Numbered from the stretch's first letter, positions 1 to 11,449 are shown. The stretch is DNA of 64,000 bases from Lindgomyces ingoldianus (GCF_010093535.1 NW_022985189.1:316432-380431), one strand, 5' to 3'. Notes: generated by a model not told the origin, from the sequence alone. Made by a program: numbers and translations.

Positions 1-515
1 CCTACGTCCAGGTTAAAGTCCCCGTAACCGATTACCGCACCTTCGTATCTGGGATCGAGCCCAAGCACCTGCGACACAACGTTGCGCGACCCTTCAAAGA
101 GGTTCAGGATGATATCAAGATCCTGCTCCAGGGCCGCATCCTTGTTGGTCATGCCGTGAAAAACGATCTGGCCGCTCTCATCCTCAGTCACCCGAAACCC
201 CATATTAGAGATACCTCTAAGTTCAGCAAGTTCAGGGAGGTAGCGGCGATACCAGGACGGACACCGGGCTTAAAATATTTGGTAGAGAAGTTGTTGGGCG
301 TCGAAATTCAGGTTGGACATCATAGTTCGGTGGAAGACGCGAGGGCAACTATGGCGTTATACCGGCTGGAGAAAGATGAGTTTGAAGATGAGATCAGGAA
401 GAGGTACGGCCATATCAAGCTGGGCGATCCAGAAAAGGAGATTGAGGTCATGGATAGACAACCGATAAAGCGAAAGAATAAGAATAAGAAGAAAAAGAAG
501 AAAAAGAAATCTTAA
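1..515 (+). CDS. rex4: REX4-like 3'-5' RNA exonuclease, C-terminal part (5' end outside window)
   Basis: The reading frame is open from base 3, so the gene enters from the left edge and ends at the TAA at 513-515. The visible part is the second half of a DEDDh exonuclease domain: an ILVGHAVKNDL block carrying the Exo II-type aspartate, and an HSSVEDARATM block carrying the Exo III histidine and aspartate (H-x4-D). This arrangement is typical of the REX4/ISG20L2 group, which trims pre-rRNA in the nucleolus. The protein ends in an almost uninterrupted lysine run (about 12 of the last 16 residues), a plausible nucleolar targeting or RNA-binding tail. The first catalytic motif (Exo I) lies outside the window and cannot be checked. 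No intron is visible in this part. It converges with the aldo-keto reductase gene. The family is clear; the REX4 rather than REX3 assignment rests on overall resemblance. Confidence 0.85.
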   Translation, partial: YVQVKVPVTDYRTFVSGIEPKHLRHNVARPFKEVQDDIKILLQGRILVGHAVKNDLAALILSHPKPHIRDTSKFSKFREVAAIPGRTPGLKYLVEKLLGVEIQVGHHSSVEDARATMALYRLEKDEFEDEIRKRYGHIKLGDPEKEIEVMDRQPIKRKNKNKKKKKKKKS

Positions 516-904
516 TGTCAAAGACCCCTAGCGTGTGGGGTTGCACGGGAGGGTTGGTACGATGATGGAGTCTACGGGCAATGGAGATACTCCTGAAGAG
601 TGGATCGACAATGATGTCTGCACCTAGAATTGTTGATGTCATCATGCTGTTGACTTTTGGCGATTGGCCTGGGCGGTACACAAGCTATATAAGTTAATCT
701 CAATCCCTCGGGTGAATGATATTGAATGAAATGCACATGAGGTTGTATTTCTGAGGGGCCTTGGGCACGCCCTATGATAAGTATACCTGCCCCGTCACAT
801 GCAATGTGCAATATCACTCAAACGAAGTCATAATCCTCTCCAGGTACATCACGAGTTCGTATATCTACCCCCCTCTTCCCCCAGTCCATCAATCTTCCAT
901 CTGC
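516..904. other. Convergent intergenic spacer
   Basis: These 389 bases lie between the stop codons of two convergent genes and presumably hold both 3' UTRs and polyadenylation signals. Overlapping short frames here show no family resemblance and have none of the splice structure seen in the neighbours. I see no repeat or RNA gene. Confidence 0.6.
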
Positions 905-2466
905 CTACATTCCATGCGGCTTAATCGGCCTGGCATTCTGCACGCTGTCCAACTTCCCAGCAAACTGCAACAACCCGATATCCGAGCTAGTCTGCCTCGT
1001 GCTATACTTCGCACCCATCCACTCAAAGAGGAAGTTCATCGGGAACCCAATCTCAAACCCACTCTCCTTATCAATCTCATCCACCTCCTCATCACTCAAC
1101 TCCAACCCCAAAGCCTCGATATTCCCCTTCAAATGCTCCACCTTCCTGCCACCCACAATTGGAAACACATATGGTGCCTTATGCATCACATATGCCATAG
1201 CGACGCTCGTCAACAGCGTGTTTTTCTTCTTCGCGATTTCCTCGAGCTTGACGGACAGCTTGAGCTGTTTTTCAGATGGGGGCGCCATGTTGCGGCCTTC
1301 GGACGATTTGCGCTGTTCGGCGGTTTTGAAGTTGCCGCCGCCGAGGGAACCCCAGGGAGCGAGCGCCATACCTTCAGAGGTCGCCATGGGTAGGATTTCG
1401 CGCTCGAAGTCGCGTTCGGCGGCGGACCAGCGGCCTTGGTATACACTAAAGGGGCGGAGGCCATTTTGGCGGGCGTCTAGGAGAGTTGTTAGTATAACGC
1501 AATGTTTCTCCTTCTGGCTAAACCCCTGATTTTAAAGCGACGGAGACAGAGGGGTGAGAGTGTGTAAGGGGGCGAGGGATGCATACACTCATTAGCCTTA
1601 CTCACAACCCAAGCCGGCGTGTCACTAACTCCTAGATACAAAACCTTCCCTCGCTGAACCATATGATTCAAACTCTGCATCACCTCCGCCACCCCTGTTG
1701 TGAAGTCCCACCAGTGGACATAGAGGAGGTCGATATAATCGGTTTGTAGTTTCTTAAGCGAGGCTTCGAGCGAGACATGTAGGGATTTGGTGTGATTGCC
1801 AGCGAAATTGATTTTTTGGCGTGGCGGGTTGCGAGGATCTGGATAGCACTAATCGTGGGATGAGGATTGTCAGAGCTTCGTTAGGGCTGGGGTTGGGGCT
1901 GAGGGTAGAATAGTTTGGGGTGAGGGCTTGGAGGAGGACTTACGGTGGTGAACTTGGTGGCTAAGACGATTTCGTCACGGTTTTTGCGTGCTGCCATCCA
2001 TTCTCCGATCCAGAGCTCAGATTCTTCATTTTGGTAGTTGTTCGAGCTGTAACAATGTTAGATCTGCATTAAATAACTTCCTATTCAACAGCCATGAGCT
2101 CAAAGCTTGAGGATGTCTTCCAACATGTGGGGCTAGCCAATGTGGGGTTTGCAAGTTCCCCCAGGTCTCCCAACTAGAGCTCCCACAAGCTCCCACAAGC
2201 TCTAATTTGGGCTTTGTCCATTATGAAAAAAGAACAAAGATATAATGTACTCACGTATCAATGAAATTCCCACCCATTTCATAAAAATAATCCATCATCT
2301 CAAAACTTGTTTTCTTATCACACTTGCCCATAACATCCTCCCACGCATCCCCGAAATTCATGGCGCCTAGACATAGCGGCGATACGCGCACGCCCGCGCT
2401 GGGTGCTAGGACACGATGGAAATCGAGGAGGGATGCTGGCTTGGGAGGATTGCCAAAGGGTGGCAT
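905..2466 (-). CDS. Aldo-keto reductase, aryl-alcohol dehydrogenase / norsolorinic acid reductase-like (AKR9 type)
   Basis: Four exons: 2466-2255, 2046-1944, 1848-1587 and 1476-905, giving 382 residues, the usual size for fungal aryl-alcohol dehydrogenase-like AKRs. All introns are GT-AG, and the last has a TACTAAC branch site. Exon 1 encodes the N-terminal [11 protein letters not shown] block and ends inside the catalytic Asp motif (NFIDT). Exon 2 supplies the catalytic Tyr region (NNYQNEESE) and the Lys in LATKFT. Exon 3 carries the His region (LLYVHWWD), completing the Asp-Tyr-Lys-His tetrad, and the GVSDTPAW segment. Exon 4 has [15 protein letters not shown], the NADPH-contacting stretch. 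The enzyme should reduce aldehydes or ketones with NADPH in the cytosol. The substrate is unknown, and no polyketide cluster surrounds it, so a dedicated norsolorinic acid role is unlikely. The ATG at 2466 is followed closely by conserved sequence. Confidence 0.9.
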
Positions 2467-3549
2467 TTTGGACGGTTAGGGAGGTAGGGTTGGGATTGGA
2501 GTTGGGGTTTGGATTGGATTGGGGTAGATTAAGGTGGGTTTGAGTGGGAAACGTAGAGGTGAGAAGATTTTGACAGGATAACTTTTGAAGCTAGGGTAGA
2601 GGTTTGGTAGTGTATGAGAGAGAGTTGGATTGAATTGAAGGGTCGAAGATAGGGAAACCAGCTCTTCTTAAATATCTACACCATGGCGTCCACGTCCCTC
2701 AATCTAGGGTCCACAAACTCCCCAGCCCCTGCTCCTCACCACAGCTTTGAAGTGGGGTGGCTCGCGCCGGTAATTCTCTCACAAAGAGGAGCCATGGGTC
2801 CGAAGAATTTCGGTGGAGGGGTAGTTTTGGAGTTTGGAATACATTATCCCCGCTTACCCCCGACCTCCTTGTGCAACATAGCGGGGTATGTGAGTGGATC
2901 GAAAATGGGAATTGCTTGTGACACTTAGCGTTTTGCATAGCTCGGCCGAAAATGGACGTTCTTAGGGCGGTTGAATTGACTAGGTACTGGGTGTGATGTG
3001 AAGCTTAACGTAGAATCATCGTTTGAGGGTTAGGTTCGGGCTTCTCTGTGGTTTCTTGAGGATGGATTGACAAAGACTGGAAATATACGCTGTACGAATG
3101 ACACAAAATAGTGCGAAGCGAACCCCGGGAATTATGCGAACTATTCCAACGATACGGGCGAAATTCGAGTGTTGTTCAAACATGCTACATCTGTATAATT
3201 GGTCAGTTTTTACAACTATCAAACATTTCTTAACTCCTTGATCAAGGGATCATATTTTGTCCGTTCCCGGTATTAACATAACCCCGTGACCCATATTACC
3301 AAGTAAGACCCTCTTGACCTGCCCCAAACTCGAATTATCGCCGTAACACGCCATCTTCATATTAACATACCCTCAACTTCGTATACCAGTGACCCACAGA
3401 ACGTGGCAAGCAACCCTTTCCTAAAGAAATCATGATAATCCCGTGGTGAATTTCTAAGATATTTCAAGTGGACCAGAGCAGATGACGCGACACGACTGCC
3501 GGCAGGGAAGCCGGACGACTCCTTTCCACATCTGAACAGGAACCCAGAA
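2467..3549. other. Promoter region of the aldo-keto reductase and spacer to the MFS gene
   Basis: This is about 1.1 kb without a convincing gene. The 200 bases nearest the reductase ATG are G-rich on the + strand (C-rich on the coding strand) with repeated TTGGG/TTGGA-like runs, as is common in fungal 5' leaders. The open frames at 2683-2928 and 2699-2938 overlap on opposite strands and look random. I see no transposon ends. Confidence 0.5.
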
Positions 3550-5280
3550 TCAATCAGTCCTCTTCCTTACCTTCGGCAACCCAAACCAACAAGCCAACAT
3601 AACAACATACATCCCAATACAAACCGGATGTAGCACCCACGTGCCCACCACCTGCGCCAAAATCCCTGTCGTAAACGGCGCCACCGCACCGCCCGAACTG
3701 CCTGCTCCAGCAATGAATCCAATAGCAGTGGTTTGCACATGTCGTGGCATGAGTTTAGAGAATATTGTTTGCGCACAGGGATACACCGGGCCGAGGAAGA
3801 GTCCGAGGATGGCGACGGCCATGGCGTTGCCGACGATGTTTGGGATTAGCCAGGCCAGGAGTTGGAAGGCCATCGAGCCGATTACGAGACCGACTACGAA
3901 GTTCTTTTCGCCGATTTTAGGCGCGAGGTGCGTGAGGACGAAGCGGCCGACTGTTATGCCGCCCTGATGAGTGTCAGTGCTGATTGGTGCTTGCTGGTGG
4001 GAAGGGAGATAGAGATAGAGAGGGGCGTATATGGAACGAGCAGCGGGCTTACCCAGAACCCAGCAGTTACGTATCCGACACTTGCGGGATCGCCGTCGCG
4101 GTATTTGATCAAGAAGGAGATGACCCATCCTGAAATGGAGACTTCAGCGCCTTGGTACGCGAAAATGAAAAGAGCTCCAAAGACCGTGACGCGGTTTTTT
4201 AAAGCTAGTTTTAGGTTGCGGAGTTTGGATTCTTGTTCTTTGCTAGCCGCTTGTCGACTTGCGGTTCGTTCGAGGGTAGAGAGTAGGGTAGGAGGAGTGT
4301 CCTCTTTGTAGGACCAGAATGCCCAACCCGCAAATGGAATGCATAGGAGACGTAGGCCCACGGACAGTATGTAGAACCGCGACCACAGAGTGCCTTTAGA
4401 GACAATGGCTGTGGCGATGATTGGCGCGACAATTCCGCCAACGCCATAGCTGCCGTGAGCGGCACCGAGGACTGCCGTGGGAGGATGAAGGTTTGCACAG
4501 AAAACGTTGTTTAAGGCGAGGTTGATGGCCATACCCCACCCAAGGAGGAAGAAGCTATGGATGTTAGCCGTTGCTGCATGGCTTTGTAGACCAAGAGACC
4601 TACGCTACGACTACAACTGGATATGGCGGTGCTGTAACGAGCATGATGTATGCAGCCAGCATAATCACTTCGGCGACTATGAGTGACTTCGCTCGTCCTA
4701 GCTTTCCCAACACCGTGTTGGTAAAGAAGGCAGCAAGAATGAAGCCTAGTGCGTTGCCGACGAAGATCAAGGACATGATGGCATAACTGATGTGGTAGTA
4801 TTCCTCCATATACGGAATCAGAGCACCGGGGGCTAGAATGTGTCAATAGCAATCCTAAAGCCTAAATATTGTACAGCTACGTGACATGAGGTTCAACGTA
4901 CCGCTGTCATTAATCCCGTTCCCGAAATAAATCAAACAACAGCTCAAGACTCTCCACGTATTCATCGGGGGTTTTTTCCAACTCTGCATCAACCCCACCG
5001 CATCATCCCCCCTTGGCGATGGAGGCCTGCTCATCTCTAACTCATTCGGGGTTCGGGGCGCGATGGGCTCGATAGGAGTCTGCACACCTGATAGTAGCTC
5101 CCGCGGGGTTTGGGCACCGGATTCAACTGGGCCCTTGTAACTTTTACCGAATGAGAATTCATCGAGTTCAATTGCTGTGGGAGTATGGCTTGAGTGTTTC
5201 TGATGAGTAGCGGGTGGGGTGGTGACTGGACTTGCTTCTGAGGCGGGTTGGATGTCGAAGAAGCCAATTGCTGCAGACAT
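3550..5280 (-). CDS. MFS transporter, BSC6 / fucose-permease-like
   Basis: Four exons: 5280-4902, 4832-4604, 4554-4053 and 3963-3550, giving 507 residues. All introns are short GT-AG. A Ser/Thr/Pro-rich cytosolic N-terminus of about 105 residues precedes the first membrane helix (WRVLSCCLIYFGNGINDS). About twelve hydrophobic segments follow, split by a charged central loop near TASRQAASKEQESKLRN. Motifs such as PYMEEYYHISYAIMSLIFVG, GAAHGSYGVGG and GGITVGRF match the fungal BSC6-like branch of the major facilitator superfamily, which is related to the FucP/FHS symporters. It is probably a plasma-membrane or vacuolar proton-coupled carrier. The substrate cannot be read from sequence. It is divergent from the EIF1AD-like gene over a 569-bp interval. 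The subfamily name is by resemblance; the superfamily is certain. Confidence 0.88.
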
Positions 5281-5849
5281 TGTAATTGGTCCAAGTTAAA
5301 GGGGTTTGGGACGAAGTAAGGTTTTCATTGATGATGAGAATGCGGGAAGAGAGAAACGAAAAATGATGGCTTTAAAAGAGGAAGTTGTGACAGCTCCAAT
5401 TGGCAAACTCCACTATCGTCAGAGTCATTGCTGAATAATGTGATTAACGTGCGGGGACTGATATATGACGGCAGTGTCTAATTCTCATGACCAGTTCTTA
5501 GCAAATATGCATTCTCTCAGCCATTCAAATGGGCTCCTTGATAACGTTTGACACAAATGGGACTCAACTGGCAAACTCTGATAATGGTTGCGGCAAGCTG
5601 TGCCCACTTGAGGTTCGTTTGACGAACTTTTGCTCAGGTGGCGTATGTGCGTTTGAAGCCGGAGGAGGAAACGCATCCGAACAATAGCCTTGAAGGTTAG
5701 CGTGAGGTTGTTGGTCTGGAATAGGCTCGCCCGGCATTAGCGGAGGGCAACAATCGGCGGGAGTTCCCTGATTGGTCTCGGCAAACATCGCCTCATCGTT
5801 GAGCCCCAGAGCAGAAATATTTCCACTCACTCAACGCACTACCTCTAAA
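5281..5849. promoter_or_regulatory. Shared divergent promoter interval (MFS carrier / EIF1AD-like)
   Basis: This 569-bp interval separates two divergent start codons and must contain both promoters. A short motif resembling AACTGGCAAACTC occurs twice (near 5398 and 5566), about 170 bp apart. I see no gene in the interval; the open frames at 5485-5830 have no supported exon structure. Confidence 0.4.
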
Positions 5850-6319
5850 ATGCCCCGCCCAAAACGAAATCTCCTCGCAACCGTTGAAGACACGCTCACA
5901 CCTTTGGATGCGCTCTCTGAAGGCCAAGCCATCGCTCGAGTCACAAAAGCTGCCGGGAACAACCTCTACAGTGCGGACTTGCCTTCGGGAAAGCCGGTGC
6001 TGGTGGAGCTGGAAGCAAAGTTTCGCAGCACGATATGGATAAAACGCGGAAGCTATGTAGTTATAGATATGAAGGGGCTTGCGGATCGAGATAACAAGCT
6101 GGATGGCGAGATTGTGAATGTGGTGAGAGACGAAAAGCAATGGAGGAAGATGAGCTACTGGTGAGTTGATCTGCGGGGAAATGCAGATGCAATATGCATT
6201 GGTATTGATACATAGATAGGCCTAAGGAATTCGCTAAGAAATCGGCGTACCCTGGGGATAGCGATGAGGAGGAGTCGACGGTTGGGAAGATGCCGCCGGT
6301 GGAATCGGATGAGGAGTGA
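5850..6319 (+). CDS. EIF1AD-like RNA-binding protein (S1/eIF1A-like fold)
   Basis: Two exons, 5850-6160 and 6220-6319, with a 59-bp GT-AG intron, give 136 residues. The core (GQAIARVTKAAGNNLYSADL, then VLVELEAKFRSTIWIKRGSYVVID) is the OB/S1-type fold of the EIF1AD (haponin) family. The conserved W in KRGSYV...WRKMSYWP lies next to the exon junction. The C-terminus is short and acidic (SDEEEST...ESDEE), as in the family. EIF1AD is related to translation factor eIF1A and has been linked to 40S subunit maturation. I chose ATG 5850 because the frame upstream (from 5772) lacks family resemblance, and because MPRPKRN is the usual start. Its stop lies 7 bp from the stop of the convergent ALG3 gene. 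Confidence 0.87.
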
Positions 6320-6326
6320 GGATTGG

Positions 6327-7725
6327 CTATTCGTTGTGTTCGTGTGTTGGTCCGCCGTTCGCTGTGACACTGTCGAACTCGCCTCTCGTCCCCCACCATG
6401 CGCCAAATACTGTGACGGCTAGAACTCCGACCACCGTCATCGAGCTCGCGGATGTGCTGGGGTACACGTTCCATGCCCACTCTTGTGCCGCCCAGAGCGC
6501 GTACTGGATAATCGGGTGGAAGCCAGCTCTCCATAATAGGAACGGGGTTGTCCACGCAATATAGGCATAGAATTGGTAGTGCAATGATCTGGCACATAGC
6601 ATGCCAATTGCAGTTGCAGTAAGCATGGTGGTCATAATAAAGCTCGGCGTTACTCTCTTCGCTATATGATCCTGGTCCCGTGGCTCATCCTTTAGAAGCA
6701 TTAGAAATTCACGGAGACTGCGCCGCTGCGCCGGCTTGTTCCACCGGTTGAGTCCAAACAGGGCGAGTAGTCCAACATGGACAGCGAGGAGGCCGATTGC
6801 AAAGGGCTTGGAGAGAAAGGTAGACTCATCTACGAACCTCCAATTGACAGTCCATTTGTAGAGGAAAACCCTAGTCAGCTGGAATGCCCTTGAAAAATAC
6901 GATGGAGCCTGCATGCGGAACGGATATCCATAGCCAAGCTGTACATGTTAGACGGGATATTTCCGACCCATGGGAGAACTTACAGAGACTTGTAGAACTA
7001 TCATGAGCTGAGTCATCATCTCCCGCGGCCCAACAGACTGGAGTGCGAGAATCACAATGGCAGGCAAGGGCAGCAGCAGACTCATTTTGACATTCAACCC
7101 GGTGGTGTAGAAGAGAGTTCCGAGATGCCATTGGTTTTTCTGATAGGCATATATGGCCGAAAAGAGTCCCAAAACTGCGAAGCAGTCATTGAATAAGCGG
7201 AGCATAAAGATGCTGTGTAAGCGCTTTGATAAAATGAGTAGCGGAAAGACATATGGTGGGACCTGACATACATTAGGATGGCACTAGTTGAAGTCTGAGA
7301 ATTCAAACCTTTGCTGCTCGGTAGCACTGCATGACTACCGCCAACGTAAGCAAATACACGAATCCGAAGATAATCTGCGCGGTCGAGATGTTGCGCCCAT
7401 GATCCGTGAGCGAGTAGAGGAGGCGATAAATGTGAACATGTGCGGCTGGATACACCAGAGGTCCTGTAGATCCCTCGATCTTCCTGTAATCGATTTCTCC
7501 TTTCATATAAATCTCAATATGCTCCATGTACGTTTTCCAGTCAATCTCCGTATCTGCTGTCAGTTAGCTCCACGTGTTGCCCTTGTTCAGCCAGAAGCAC
7601 GGACATGGTATTTTCCAAATGACGAGGCCAGAGAGTAGAGTATCTGCAATCAACAGCAGCGGCGCTATCCATCGCGTATGTTTGGGATTCTGCGCGAGAT
7701 CGAGGCACTGTTTGATGAGGCTCAT
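6327..7725 (-). CDS. alg3: Dol-P-Man:Man5GlcNAc2-PP-Dol alpha-1,3-mannosyltransferase
   Basis: Four exons: 7725-7605, 7553-7309, 7262-6984 and 6938-6327, giving 418 residues, normal for ALG3. The first intron uses a less common donor (GTCCGT) but is strongly supported, because it restores the conserved block [16 protein letters not shown]. This is followed by [16 protein letters not shown], a hallmark of the family, and by several hydrophobic helices ([28 protein letters not shown]). ALG3 is an ER membrane GT-C (GT58) enzyme. It adds the first mannose from dolichyl-phosphate mannose to the lumenal lipid-linked oligosaccharide, starting the lumenal phase of N-glycan precursor assembly. The acidic residues in the TEIDW loop are the likely catalytic region. 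The gene lies tail to tail with the EIF1AD-like gene (stops 7 bp apart). Confidence 0.93.
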
Positions 7726-8089
7726 ATTGGATGAGGTTGTTGTTGATGGCAGGTTGGGGTTAGCGCTGGTAATATAGGGAGAGCGAGATCACGTGACGAC
7801 CACTTCACGTTTCAGGTTCGGCGGTTGGGGGCATCTTTCAAACGGGCATGTGTTTCAGGGTCTAATATTCGTATGACTTGCTGCGCAAGCGTTGAAATGT
7901 GTCTTCTTTAGTGGACTGTGCCTTTCTCCGACCCTACCGATTCCGAGAATTCCGAGTCCGTCTGGGTTCACCATACAATCTAGAGCAAGTGTCTACATGG
8001 CCTCTCTTAGGATTAAAATTCCTTCTAAACTGGTGAGAACTTAACCGAGACTGTCGGCTTTCCAAAGATACGGATTCGCGTTTCAATTG
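7726..8089. other. Spacer: ALG3 promoter and 3' region of chorismate mutase
   Basis: These 364 bases lie upstream of ALG3 and downstream of the chorismate mutase stop. A GATCACGTGAC motif with a CACGTG core lies about 7788-7798, a candidate bHLH/bZIP site. No gene is visible. Confidence 0.45.
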
Positions 8090-8997
8090 CTATGCCCACT
8101 CCGTGCCTTCTAGTCGTTGCATGAGATATTCCACTTCCACTTCTTTTGTGAGCGGAATGACCCAGTCCTGATTGTGCATTAGACGCATGCGATCGATTGG
8201 AGAGACGGCTCTGGACCCACCTTATACATAGCCACAACGGCATCAGCATTTATTTTGACTGGGCTACCGTCGCCGTTCGATTCTGGATCAGTGCCATACG
8301 TCTTAGCCTTGAGTCTTAACCTCTCCAATACTTTCTTTTCAACCTTGGCATCCGTGATTGCATCATCTATTCCCTGCCTGTCCTCTGCTCTGATTAGCTT
8401 TACGAATCGCTCTGTTTCCTTCTGGAACTTTGCTTCTGCAACGAACTTTCCGAAGTGGATGCGTCGGGAAAGAGCTTGCAGACAGGCAACGTCACATGTA
8501 GCGGCGGACCCATAGTTCTCCTGCTGCTCCCCTCTGTCCCCATGGCCGTACTGTGAGCAGGCCGCAGGGAGGATATGTTCAATGTAGCTGTTCTTCAGCT
8601 TCTCATTCACGTTGACATTGTTAGGATGCAGAATCTTAGGGTAGTGCAAAGGCTTCAGGATGGGCGTCTGAAGGGCATCGGGAAAGAAGGGGTATTCGTC
8701 GGGAGACTGGTATCGGCGGACAAGGGACTGGAGACGCTCTTGCTGGCGGAGCATCCAATCGAAAAGACTCAGCGAGCTGTCCGGTATGTGGAGGCCGCCG
8801 GGAACGTATATCGTGTGATTTAAAGGAAACTGGACGCGCTCAATCAAGTGGAAAGTGATTGTGTCTTCTAGCCGTCTGCTTATAGTAAGTTCCTCAGACT
8901 CTTTCACAGGGTTGAGTTGAGCGTACATGAGTTGGAAGCGAATGTTGGAGAGATCCAATGCCTTGGAGGCGTCCGAGAGGTCAATGGCAGAGTCCAT
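8090..8997 (-). CDS. aro7: Chorismate mutase (AroQ, fungal type)
   Basis: Three exons: 8997-8927, 8875-8221 and 8167-8090, giving 267 residues, the standard fungal length. Intron 1 is only 51 bp and has no in-frame stop, so a naive frame reads through it. Splicing restores the family block [23 protein letters not shown]. The last exon supplies [19 protein letters not shown], the conserved C-terminus. The enzyme converts chorismate to prephenate, the first committed step to Phe and Tyr. Conserved helix residues in [16 protein letters not shown] and GKFVAEAKF belong to the all-helical AroQ fold that is feedback-regulated by Tyr and Trp in yeast. It is divergent from the Mdv1 gene. Identification is firm, and the 51-nt intron is supported by donor, acceptor and restored conservation. 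Confidence 0.95.
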
Positions 8998-9346
8998 TGT
9001 GCCTCCAGCAAATATCTACTTTTTTTTTTTCCCGCCGATCGGAGAGGCGATCGAAGGAGGAGGGAAGGAATGCATAGCCTTCGAGCAACTTATAACAAAA
9101 CATATAGAATCCCGAAGATCGGCACTCCAGGCTGGGTTGGGATGACGTCCGAGCGCCCGTGACAAGCAGCTTGCCGACTTTGTCGCATGCAACACCAAAC
9201 GCCCATCGTCACGACTTGTCCCGCTCTCCATTGAGCCGTCTGAGGAAGACCTGCCATTGTGCCCTGATATCCCCTCCGGTCACGATGTTCAGCAGTATCT
9301 GAAGCGACCGCGTCCCTCGCTCCTTCTCTCCTTTCACCGCTTTCCC
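8998..9346. promoter_or_regulatory. Shared divergent promoter interval (chorismate mutase / Mdv1)
   Basis: This 349-bp interval lies between two divergent start codons. A T10 tract occurs near 9020, close to the chorismate mutase ATG, a common promoter element in fungi. An ATG at 9257 is in frame with Mdv1 and would extend it by 30 residues; the extension does not resemble the family, so it may be leader sequence. Confidence 0.45.
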
Positions 9347-11449
9347 ATGGACTCCTCCGATGGCCGCAATGGCTCGCCACAGCGTGGCAGGTCGACCAGT
9401 CCGCGGCCCATGACGCCGCCAGATGACGATGCGAGTATCATCGATGGCCTGCCTGATGTGAGTGACTACCCCGCGTCTCATTCCTCGCCCAGACAGCTAA
9501 TTTCCCACAGCCGCGCCAGATTCAAGCTTTTGGGCGAAAAGTCACAGCTACCGCTGGACACCTCATAGGCGCGGAGGGCGTCGGCCAGCACTACCAAAAT
9601 GCCCTCGGAGAGCTCCACCGAGAATTGCGACGTCCAATGCTGCAGCGATCCGTCTTTTCCTTCGCTCAAACCACCCCACGCGAGCTTGTGCGGTCGAGGA
9701 TGTCTATACCCGAGATCCAACAACGAGCCCTGGCATTCCTTCCCGACGAGCTTCTCAGCAACATCCCCGAAGATAATAACGCTTACTCGCTGTTCGAGGG
9801 GTTCCAGGCCTCGTTGCCTGAAGAGCATGGCCGGAAAAAGAAACATGCGAAGCACAACTCTAGGGGCCAGAGGCTGCTGGGAGAGGCGGCCGAGGAAGAC
9901 GACCCAAATCTGCCACCTTCAATGGTCTCGCTGAAGAGCCAAAAGCATAGCCTGAGCCATCGGCTGGAGATGATGGGTGTGAGAAAGCACATGTGTGCGG
10001 CTGAAATTCATGAAATCGACAACAAGATTGCAAATTTAAACACAATGCGCAAAATCGTGCTCGATAGGTTAGCGGGCCTAGAGTACGAAGAAGCCGACTT
10101 GGAACAGGAGCTGCTGGACGTCGATAACAAAATCGAAGACCTGCAGGAGGAGCTCGAAGACGCTGCTGCACTCGCTCCGAAATCTCCTACTACGTCCACT
10201 ACTGTGAGCAATGAAGACGGCTCAACTGAGTTCATGTCCGAGTCTATATACCAAAAGATACCCTCCCCAAAGTCTAAACGCAAACGGGTAATGCGACGCA
10301 AATCCATGCCTATCCTCCATGAGCACTTGGAGCCAGGGTCGAAGATTAAAGAGATCCAAGCTCACAACGATGTTATCACGGCATTGGATTTTGATGCGCC
10401 ATGGGGCACGCTGGTAACCGCAGCACTAGACGACACTGTAAGGGTGTGGGACTTAAGTGCTGGGCGCTGCATAGGCCTTCTTGAAGGCCATCTCTCATCC
10501 GTACGCTGCCTCCAGGTTGATGAAAATATCGTGGCCACTGGGTCTATGGACGCCTCTATTCGGTTATGGGATCTTAGCAAGGCCGAATACGCCCCATTGG
10601 ACAACCGCATAAATAAAGATGGAGAAGAGGAGGAAGACGATGGCTTGACTTTTGAAAACGCGGAGGATGCCCCTCCACCCCCACCTCCGACAATCATGCA
10701 GGACTGCCCCCTATTCTCACTCGAATCTCATGTCGATGAGGTCACCGCATTGCATTTCAGAGGCGACACCTTGGTCTCTGGCTCCGCGGATAAGACTTTG
10801 CGACAGTGGGATCTGGTCAAGGGAAGATGTGTGCAGACGCTTGATGTCCTCTGGGCAGCAGCACAGACGACTGCATCCCTAAATACGAACAACGGCCAGT
10901 GGCGACAAACAGGGCGCGTTTCAGATGCCTCGGCTGATTTTGTCGGTGCAATCCAGGTCTTTGATGCAGCTTTAGCATGCGGCACTGCAGACGGAATGGT
11001 ACGTCTTTGGGATTTGCGAAGCGGCCAAGTGCATCGAAGCCTGGTCGGGCACACAGGTCCAGTTACAGCCCTACAGTTCGATGATGTCCATTTGGTGACC
11101 GGGAGCATGGACAGGAGCATTCGAGTGAGTTCTGCCCGAGCAGAATATTTGCAGCATTTACTAACGTTTCTAGATATGGGACCTGCGGACTGGTTCCATT
11201 TACGATGCCTACGCCTATGACAACGCCGTGTCCAGCATGATGTTCGACGCTCGCCGCATTGTTTCGGCGGCCGGCGAAGACGTAGTGAAAGTGTACGACA
11301 AAACTGACGGCCGACATTGGAACTGCGGGCCTGGCGTCGGGGTAGACGACGACGCCACGGCCCTTTCTACCATCGAACGCGTACGGATTAAGGATGGTTA
11401 CATGGTGGAAGGCCGCAAAAATGGCATGATTGGAGTTTGGTCATGTTAG
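9347..11449 (+). CDS. mdv1: Mitochondrial division protein Mdv1/Caf4-like WD40 adaptor
   Basis: Three exons, 9347-9457, 9511-11124 and 11174-11449, give 666 residues, within the family's usual 650-710. The N-terminal block [17 protein letters not shown], starting just after intron 1, and [16 protein letters not shown] are typical of fungal Mdv1 and form the Fis1-binding part. A coiled coil of about 60 residues follows (roughly 198-260: [16 protein letters not shown] through [10 protein letters not shown]). A seven-bladed WD40 propeller begins around residue 318, with WD motifs such as [23 protein letters not shown] and [13 protein letters not shown]. The protein links Fis1 on the outer mitochondrial membrane to the dynamin Dnm1. 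Intron 2 sits inside a WD repeat (SIR/IWDLRTG). The start at 9347 is a choice; an in-frame ATG also exists at 9257. Confidence 0.92.

Noticed and set aside
905..2466. Part of an aflatoxin-like polyketide cluster
   Set aside because: The reductase resembles norsolorinic acid reductase, but no polyketide synthase, P450 or cluster regulator is nearby.
3550..4128. Reading-frame extension of the last MFS exon upstream of 3963
   Set aside because: It reads intron sequence; donor GTAAGC and acceptor ATCAG join the two coding blocks precisely.
8876..8997. Chorismate mutase frame read without intron 1
   Set aside because: The unspliced reading inserts 17 residues into a conserved helix; splicing at GTACGC/AAGCAG restores the family sequence.
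9257..9346. Upstream in-frame start for Mdv1
   Set aside because: The added 30 residues do not resemble the family; it remains possible but 9347 is preferred.
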